NCBI RefSeq assembly: GCF_964204645.1
Contig: NC_134027.1
Location: 14,620,485 to 14,684,484, forward strand
DNA: 64,000 nt
Direction: 5' to 3'
From: Tubulanus polymorphus
Taxonomy: Eukaryota; Nemertea; Palaeonemertea; Tubulaniformes; Tubulanidae
The position numbers and the translations under genes were made by a program. How positions within the stretch are numbered: position 1 is the stretch's first letter; every line of letters begins with the position of its first letter. The notes beneath the pieces are model-generated. The model did not search any database, was not told where the DNA came from, and saw only the letters and a list, made by a program, of their open reading frames with translations. Below, in pieces: positions 55,889 through 64,000 of this stretch.

Positions 55889-57959
55889 ATAAAATTAAAC
55901 ATGATATACGGATAGGTTCTTCCAATTAGGCCTATACTGGTAAAAATGAAATGACCCAATATGTGATATAAATGTTCAATCAAAAAGTAGAAAGTGAATC
56001 CGTAATTCAGTATGGTAGGCCTATTGTTACAACATCAAACACTCAAATTCAATCCTTTGTTAAATTGGAAGCCAGTGTAGATGAGCAAGTATCGTGGTCA
56101 CTGATTTTAGTTATCGTAATAATTCAAGCCACGCGATTTTGAACTGTTCAACAAGTTGGAGTTTGTGTAAAGATGAATGAGTTTGAAATGGAGTGGACTT
56201 CAGATATTACTGTTTGCATGCCTATGTCTATTACTTAATCTTTTTACTAATCATAGAAAATTGTGGTAAAATATTTGACTCGACGGTTGGTTTTAGATTG
56301 TATCTCTCCAAGCCAGAGGTAATCACGGATATCGGACTACAAAAAAAATCCTTGTGTGAAGCTCAACTTTGTAAATTCCTGGAAAAGCTCGCCTCGGATA
56401 TTTCAATAATGATTAAACATTAATTTTCCCAACGAAAAACCTAAACAACCAATGTACGCTTGCTTTAAGTTTACCAATGCACTATCGTTGCTTTTTCTAG
56501 CTATTTGTACTGTTTGTCGCAAAAAGATTGCATCCTCTATTACAGGATTTAAGGATACAACTCTAAAACCAGTTAGTTTAAATTAACCATTATACAATAT
56601 GATACATGACCAAATACACTGTTAATATGAAAAAGATTCAATATGTACACATTTCAAATCTCAAACCAAGTTTTATCATTAGAAAATAACGACACAACGT
56701 TCGATCGTTCACTAGAGATCATCTTTTTGAATTTGTACACAGTGAATTTTCGTATCGTATTATGGTATTATCAATTCTCCGCATTTGAGTGTGACTATTC
56801 TACGAATACAAAGTTATTTTTAGCAATGAAGTTTTAATTGTCATTTTAAATGTTAACTATCCACTGGTATGTAAACTTACTAACTTTTGGCAACTGACCT
56901 CAAATCGTGGAATGGGCTCAGGTAGCCTGCTGATCCACTCTTTATTAATACTACTAAAGAAATATTCAGTATAAGAAGTAAAAAGTATATTAAAGTACCA
57001 TTTATCTTTATATCGCAATAATTTGTGTACGTATGATTGAAAAACGATATTCTATGGAGTCTCGTGTTACGTACTTATGATTATTGTGTATAAGATCAAT
57101 AATTAGCAACCTTCCACGAATACGAAGCGGCCTAAGTTTACATCCTACCATAATTTTCTCTAAACTCTCAGCATTATATCAAGATCGGTCTTAGAAAATA
57201 TATGAAGGACGTGTTCACAGGTTAACGAGGCCAAAAATCTTCCTCAAAATTTCAAATTTTTACGAGCAAAGATAATATACTTCATGCTTTTGGTGCAGAA
57301 ATAATGGATGTCCACAAATTGCAGATTGTGTTTTCAAAGTAAACGATCCGAGTGTGGAATTGTTTCGAATTCAGGGTTCTCCCATTTACTCTCCGGTATT
57401 TTACAATGTTTCAATAAGATACGTAAGTCGCACTTTTGTTGTGATACAGCTTTCTCTATTGGTCAGCGTTGTGATCACTTAAAATTACCCATAAGTTTGA
57501 ATTCTCACTGAACTACTACATCCCTTATAACGAATATATATTTCATATGAGGCGATTAACTTTGATGATCTGCGGTCAGTGGACAGCAGTTACGAAACAT
57601 TCAAAACTACTACATTATCTTCCATCTATTCATTATTCATATATATGATATGATATGATATGATATGATATCTCCTTTAGTGTTCAGTTTAAACGTCTTG
57701 AACGCAAAAGTTTGACAAGTTTCGCATAATGGTACCGATACGCACGTTCACACTAGTGAAATGTGCACGTTACAAGCTAAAATGCGCACGTTACAATTAC
57801 AAATCGAAACGTTGTTCGTTCAAAACCCGATGTGGAAATCTTTTGCATTTGGTGGGAAATTTCAAAGTTAGCTCGCTTCCTACAATAAAAATTGGACAAG
57901 ACTTTTAAAACGACACATTTAATAAGAGTAGTACTGACGAAGGATTCAGGCAATACCCC

Positions 57960-58560
57960 GTATTATTTCTAAAAACATTTAACCGGTAATTAGACAGTAC
58001 TGGTGTAGCTTGTACAGGTAAAAGAGTTGTTATATTTACGTTCAGACCGAATGAAATTATTTGATACGAGACACGACTAAGTTGTGTCCGAAACAGATAA
58101 ATATAGCTATGTGGTCAGTATTGGTCAAGATTTGGTCACTTGAATAGTTGTTAGATGAAAGCCCACACCATTTCTAATTATTTGACACCAAACACGACTG
58201 TGTTGCTTCTAGAATAAACAAATTACTTTAAGGTCAGTATTGGTAAAATATTGGTCAGTTAAATAGTTGTTAGATCATAGCCCGCACCGAATCTAGTAGC
58301 TCGACGCCCAAACACGATTTTATTGCTTTACTAAACATATAAATTACATATGGTGGGTTCTAGTTAGTGGTTACTGGTCAGTACTGGTCAAGCATTGGTC
58401 AGTTAAACAATTTTTAGTTTAATGTCCACATTATATCTAGTTATTTGACACCAAATAACTTAATTGTTCGCAAAACAGATAATTTACTATATAGCCAGTA
58501 CTGGTGATGCATTGGTCAGTTGATAGACCAAGGTCCACGCCACGAGTTATTTGATACTAA
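57960..58560. repeat. Right-end subterminal tandem repeat of copy D, expanded
   Basis: About five units of ~125 bp with GGTCAGTA(C/T)TGGTCA, TTGGTCAGTTAA and ATTTGACACCAAA-like blocks, against two units in copies A and B. Confidence 0.8.
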
Positions 58561-58945
58561 ACATTATTGTGTCGTTTCGGAAAATTTATCTGTTGGGCAA
58601 TTTGTGGTCAGCCCTGGTTCGTTCACCGAAAGACTGAATTACTAATTAATTCAACAGATCATTAATTAATGGAAATGAAGATCAGTGTTAACTAAGTCCT
58701 TAGTCTGAATAAAATGTATGTGGTATTATATGGGTGCTATGGTGCTGTACACCGAACGGTAACTTTTTATTTTCACTACTACCGTAATTGACTATGATGT
58801 TTTCAAGTGGTCTTAAGTACCGTTAATAGCCGAAAGTCGTTGATTTAGGTGAAATTTACACACAGCGCCACCCGTTGGTAGTAAAAGTCACCCGAGCAAT
58901 ACGGGTGTTAAATACATACGCTAGCAAACCGGCATTCTCATAATG

Positions 58946-59777
58946 ACTCGACAAACTCGTTCCCGTGCATTTTTATCTCTGTTTCAGCACACAGCCCCTC
59001 TACCAAATCCCTAACCCCTGTTCGACCAACTTTGGTCTTTTTCCTTTGAAATATAAGCGTAATTGTAAAAGATAGGCTGCGTGGTTCACGCGAGCTCTTT
59101 ATTATAGGCAGTATACGGAGCTCCGCGAACCGGCCATTCTCAGGACTGGGTGAAGTTACTGTGAATAAATGGGATTCGACCATTCAAAAGTTCAAAATGT
59201 ACTTTCTTGTTTTGTAAAACAAGTTTATTTATGTTGTTATATAAAGCATTTTGTTTCAAAAATTCTTTAATAATGTTTGTTGACTTTAAAGCCATGAAGC
59301 AGTGCTTTGTAATTATATAGGTGTAATAGAGTAATTTTGACTTTGTATTGACCTACCTTTTGGTTTGTGCGCATGCGTCCATAACGATAACCACTCGGGC
59401 GCCATTTTATATTTTCATTCGTTCGAATTGATTTTCGCGAAAGGTAGAAAGTTTCTAATGTCCGATCGACAGTACCGGTAGCGCCGCTACTTAGCAATAA
59501 TAAGAACTAATGTTATTGACGATGTTTTGTTAAGTGGAAAGACGCCGAGTACCAGTATATATCCGATAGGTTCGAATCCCCAATTTCTTCGGGATGATTT
59601 GATTTTAAAATAGCGATCGTTTTAATAGATTTGGTGTACCTTATTAAACTTACCCACCGTCAACACACCTGCCGGATGTGAAACAGGGGACGTCCTATTC
59701 CAACGACGCTAAAGATTTTGTGTGAATTTTATGGTACTGTAACGGCGGTATGAATTAAATTCAGCTTAGACTTAAAG
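58946..59777. other. Repeat H continuation and unique flank inside the inverted-repeat arm
   Basis: 58946-59075 continues repeat H. After that no gene is recognised. The minus-strand frames at 58938-59183 and 59267-59497 recur in the other arm only because the arms are identical. A GGTTCGAATCCCC B-box-like block is at 59569-59581. Confidence 0.5.
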
Positions 59778-60817
59778 TAGCACACATCGTTCATACAACA
59801 TTCGGAAACGTTCGTGAAAGTTGTGTGATAGTTTATAATGTAACGTTCAGGCGATAACGTTTTCTGAAGGTTTTTCTAAACGTTATCATCCAAGAGCCTG
59901 CAGCAAATTATTAGTTAAGTCAGATATCATCAATATAGTCCGTTTTAAGCAAATCCCGACGTGGATTCCTACATTTTAATACCATTTGAAAGCAAGATTC
60001 AAACTTTCGGGAGTAAAGAAAAATATGGGATTCGAAACCGATGGATACCGTGACCTATCAAAGCAGGAAGTGATCGCCATTGTTCATCAATCAGCTTTAA
60101 GCGGCGTGTTTTAGGGATTTAAAAATCGTTTATTTACTGAGGTACGTTATTCAACCCACAAATTTTGATACTTTCAATATATGGAAAAATACCGATAGAA
60201 TGTTTTTGAAACAATCTTTTATGTAGGAACCCACGTTAGATACCTTTTCGTCGGGTTTTATATCAATGAAATGACCTAACTGTTGTTCTCCAATAACAAG
60301 CATAACAATCCCTGTGTGTATGGATGAAATGAACTTCAAGGCTTAACACAACCATGAAAATAAAAGTTTCTGTATCATTTCCTTTTTATTTTAGGAATCA
60401 CAAAGGCTGCCAGCTACGCTGTAACGACGACGACTGGTGCACTGGAGAACTAACTTACGAGTGAATAATTTCGATATTATACATATATATATATATACGT
60501 AGTTACAAAATAAAAGTTAGGTAAAATAATTCAAATATTAGTTAGTTGAAAGGGATTTATTCGAGCTCGTGAAAGAGGACATCATGGTTATAATGTAACG
60601 TCATACGAACGTTATTGGAACGTTTTTATCAAGCTCAATGGTTGCAGAGAGGTTGTGAAGTAACGTTCAGTCAACGTTATCAAAAACGTTCTGTGAACCT
60701 TAAAATACATTTACAAAAAACGTTCTACAAACGTTGCACGAACGTTCAACATTAACGTTAAAATGTTAGTGAAAAACTTTTAGAAAACGTTCTTTGAACG
60801 TTTTTTTGTTAGCTGGG
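59778..60817. mobile_element. CCCAGCTA element, second copy (E2), at the hinge of the inverted repeat
   Basis: About 98% identical to 54851-55888 but missing the first CCCAGC. Similarity starts at TAGCACAC, right where the left inverted-repeat arm ends. It ends GTTAGCTGGG. It lies only in the hinge, so the hinge is asymmetric. Confidence 0.8.
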
Positions 60818-61448
60818 TTACTTCTATTACTCTGACAGGAGTTTTTATGTCATAATTTTTTTTACCTCATGTGTAACTCAATTATAGCAGAGTTGATAGT
60901 TTTATTATTAATTTATAAATAAATTAGTATTATTATTCTAATTATTGGATTGATTATTATTAAGAGATATGACATAATAAACATATATATAATGCACAGA
61001 TATGGATGTTATATATAATGCAAAGATATGGATGTTATAATGATAATGTATTTCTACTCGCATAGAAATGAGACTAAAGTTTTCCTGTTTGGATATTCTA
61101 AAAGCTTATAAGTCCTTTGCCAAGGATATGAATGGTTTGTGATGATATTATGTTAACTAAATTCATTTGTTGGTTGAACGATTTCAATTAATATCGCAAT
61201 ATTTAGCATTCGTGATAAAATTAATATGATAGAGATATGGCCATTTGTCTATTGTTTATGTTAGCAAAAGATTGCATTTGATATAGAAGGCTTTAAAATG
61301 TTTTGATGTATGGTTGAGATTTTCAAAATAAATGTTATGCTTACATGAGATAATTGGAACTAGATGTTTTATTTCATTTTTATCAAGTATCGATGGATGA
61401 GAAGTCTTTCGACGATGTGCAGTTAGCCCATTAGAGTTTGCCTTAAAA
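60818..61448. other. AT-rich hinge sequence, no gene
   Basis: Very AT-rich with a ~25-bp tandem (ATATATAATGCA(C/A)AGATATGGATGTTAT) at 60984-61040. No frame or known repeat. Confidence 0.5.
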
Positions 61449-64000
61449 TACTTTAAGTCTAAGCTGAATTTAATTCATACCGCCGTTACAGTACCATAAA
61501 ATTCACACAAAATCTTTAGCGTCGTTGGAATAGGACGTCCCCTGTTTCACATCCGGCAGGTGTGTTGACGGTGGGTAAGTTTAATAAGGTACACCAAATC
61601 TATTAAAACGATCGCTATTTTAAAATCAAATCATCCCGAAGAAATTGGGGATTCGAACCTATCGGATATATACTGGTACTCGGCGTCTTTCCACTTAACA
61701 AAACATCGTCAATAACATTAGTTCTTATTATTGCTAAGTAGCGGCGCTACCGGTACTGTCGATCGGACATTAGAAACTTTCTACCTTTCGCGAAAATCAA
61801 TTCGAACGAATGAAAATATAAAATGGCGCCCGAGTGGTTATCGTTATGGACGCATGCGCACAAACCAAAAGGTAGGTCAATACAAAGTCAAAATTACTCT
61901 ATTACACCTATATAATTACAAAGCACTGCTTCATGGCTTTAAAGTCAACAAACATTATTAAAGAATTTTTGAAACAAAATGCTTTATATAACAACATAAA
62001 TAAACTTGTTTTACAAAACAAGAAAGTACATTTTGAACTTTTGAATGGTCGAATCCCATTTATTCACAGTAACTTCACCCAGTCCTGAGAATGGCCGGTT
62101 CGCGGAGCTCCGTATACTGCCTATAATAAAGAGCTCGCGTGAACCACGCAGCCTATCTTTTACAATTACGCTTATATTTCAAAGGAAAAAGACCAAAGTT
62201 GGTCGAACAGGGGTTAGGGATTTGGTAGAGGGGCTGTGTGCTGAAACAGAGATAAAAATGCACGGGAACGAGTTTGTCGAGTCATTATGAGAATGCCGGT
62301 TTGCTAGCGTATGTATTTAACACCCGTATTGCTCGGGTGACTTTTACTACCAACGGGTGGCGCTGTGTGTAAATTTCACCTAAATCAACGACTTTCGGCT
62401 ATTAACGGTACTTAAGACCACTTGAAAACATCATAGTCAATTACGGTAGTAGTGAAAATAAAAAGTTACCGTTCGGTGTACAGCACCATAGCACCCATAT
62501 AATACCACATACATTTTATTCAGACTAAGGACTTAGTTAACACTGATCTTCATTTCCATTAATTAATGATCTGTTGAATTAATTAGTAATTCAGTCTTTC
62601 GGTGAACGAACCAGGGCTGACCACAAATTGCCCAACAGACAAATTTTCCGAAACGACACAATAATGTTTAGTATCAAATAACTCGTGGCGTGGACCTTGG
62701 TCTATCAACTGACCAATGCATCACCAGTACTGGCTATATAGTAAATTATCTGTTTTGCGAACAATTAAGTTATTTGGTGTCAAATAACTAGATATAATGT
62801 GGACATTAAACTAAAAATTGTTTAACTGACCAATGCTTGACCAGTACTGACCAGTAACCACTAACTAGAACCCACCATATGTAATTTATATGTTTAGTAA
62901 AGCAATAAAATCGTGTTTGGGCGTCGAGCTACTAGATTCGGTGCGGGCTATGATCTAACAACTATTTAACTGACCAATATTTTACCAATACTGACCTTAA
63001 AGTAATTTGTTTATTCTAGAAGCAACACAGTCGTGTTTGGTGTCAAATAATTAGAAATGGTGTGGGCTTTCATCTAACAACTATTCAAGTGACCAAATCT
63101 TGACCAATACTGACCACATAGCTATATTTATCTGTTTCGGACACAACTTAGTCGTGTCTCGTATCAAATAATTTCATTCGGTCTGAACGTAAATATAACA
63201 ACTCTTTTACCTGTACAAGCTACACCAGTACTGTCTAATTACCGGTTAAATGTTTTTAGAAATAATACGGGGTATTGCCTGAATCCTTCGTCAGTACTAC
63301 TCTTATTAAATGTGTCGTTTTAAAAGTCTTGTCCAATTTTTATTGTAGGAAGCGAGCTAACTTTGAAATTTCCCACCAAATGCAAAAGATTTCCACATCG
63401 GGTTTTGAACGAACAACGTTTCGATTTGTAATTGTAACGTGCGCATTTTAGCTTGTAACGTGCACATTTCACTAGTGTGAACGTGCGTATCGGTACCATT
63501 ATGCGAAACTTGTCAAACTTTTGCGTTCAAGACGTTTAAACTGAACACTAAAGGAGATATCATATCATATCATATCATATCATATATATGAATAATGAAT
63601 AGATGGAAGATAATGTAGTAGTTTTGAATGTTTCGTAACTGCTGTCCACTGACCGCAGATCATCAAAGTTAATCGCCTCATATGAAATATATATTCGTTA
63701 TAAGGGATGTAGTAGTTCAGTGAGAATTCAAACTTATGGGTAATTTTAAGTGATCACAACGCTGACCAATAGAGAAAGCTGTATCACAACAAAAGTGCGA
63801 CTTACGTATCTTATTGAAACATTGTAAAATACCGGAGAGTAAATGGGAGAACCCTGAATTCGAAACAATTCCACACTCGGATCGTTTACTTTGAAAACAC
63901 AATCTGCAATTTGTGGACATCCATTATTTCTGCACCAAAAGCATGAAGTATATTATCTTTGCTCGTAAAAATTTGAAATTTTGAGGAAGATTTTTGGCCT
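61449..64000. repeat. Right arm of the giant inverted repeat (runs off the window)
   Basis: Reverse complement of 57228-59779. Confidence 0.9.
62283..64000 (-). mobile_element. CATTATGAG family transposon, copy F (partial, inverted)
   Basis: Begins CATTATGAGAATGCCGG and mirrors the right 1.7 kb of copy D, with the same expanded array at about 62665-63250. Truncated by the window end. Confidence 0.85.

Larger units (their letters stand above)
51591..58945. mobile_element. CATTATGAG family transposon, copy D (7.36 kb)
   Basis: Full-length and collinear with copy A, with two insertions that A lacks (54298-54702 and 54851-55888) and an expanded right-end array. It sits inside repeat H at a site whose empty form is seen at 32885-33115. 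The flanks AGCTCC and ACTCGA join there with no base duplicated or lost. No conserved frame. Confidence 0.85.
57228..59779. repeat. Left arm of a near-perfect giant inverted repeat
   Basis: Every position pairs with 61449-64000 with constant coordinate sum (121228), so there are no net indels over 2552 bp. Even the (ATATG)n microsatellite near 57650 matches. One substitution was seen (the A of TTTATCTG near 58589). The arm spans the right end of transposon D, the H flank and unique sequence beyond, and the inverted repeat continues past the window end. Confidence 0.9.

Noticed and set aside
59267-59497. Duplicated small proteins (59267-59497/61731-61961 and 58938-59183/62045-62290)
   Set aside because: Identity follows from the inverted repeat being near-perfect, not from selection on protein.

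Overview
This is a repeat-dominated stretch of an animal nuclear genome, AT-rich (roughly 36-38% GC by eye). GT-AG introns, AATAAA polyadenylation signals, a BEL/Pao and a Ty3/Gypsy LTR element, an animal-type CACTA/EnSpm transposon, LINE remnants and many short inverted-repeat elements point to a metazoan, most likely a marine invertebrate. The sequence alone does not fix the phylum. There are no bacterial operons, ribosome binding sites, CRISPR arrays or rRNA genes.

Layout. 1-9.6 kb holds small repeats, a LINE reverse-transcriptase scrap, a ~1.8-kb dispersed repeat, and a 3.4-kb element with ~200-bp inverted ends (5461-8848). That element carries a Mutator-like MITE with a clean 9-bp target duplication. 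9649-15738 is the intact-looking type copy (A) of a large, apparently non-coding transposon family with ends CATTATGAG. 15.7-19.3 kb holds more repeats, including a second copy of the LINE-plus-1.8-kb unit. 19.5-21.8 kb is the most host-like part: a tRNA-like sequence and two convergent, spliced small-protein genes (53 and 61 codons), each with a polyadenylation signal. 21944-32159 is a palindromic element split at its centre by a 9.75-kb CACTA element (22117-31870). The CACTA carries a transposase gene and a second, many-exon gene with six tandemly duplicated exons.

33274-51336 is a second copy of the CATTATGAG family (B plus C, inverted). It is split by a BEL/Pao retrotransposon whose leader is itself split by a Gypsy element (36655-43112, 4-bp target duplication). 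The Gypsy element has gag and protease but no reverse transcriptase or integrase, and its leader carries seven tRNA T-arm-like hairpins. 51591-58945 is a third CATTATGAG copy (D), with two further elements nested in it. 57228-64000 is the window's part of a near-perfect giant inverted repeat (arms of at least 2552 bp, 1.67-kb hinge) containing part of a fourth copy (F).

The most unusual observations: (i) the palindromic octamer TAGGCCTA is strongly over-represented and appears as precise 6-bp insertions when paralogous transposon copies are compared; (ii) the array of tRNA T-arm-like hairpins with compensatory stem changes in the Gypsy leader; (iii) the six-fold symmetric-exon array in the CACTA second gene; (iv) the CATTATGAG family, with satellite-like arrays at both ends and an insertion that shows no target duplication; (v) a uORF whose stop overlaps the start codon of a 53-codon ORF.
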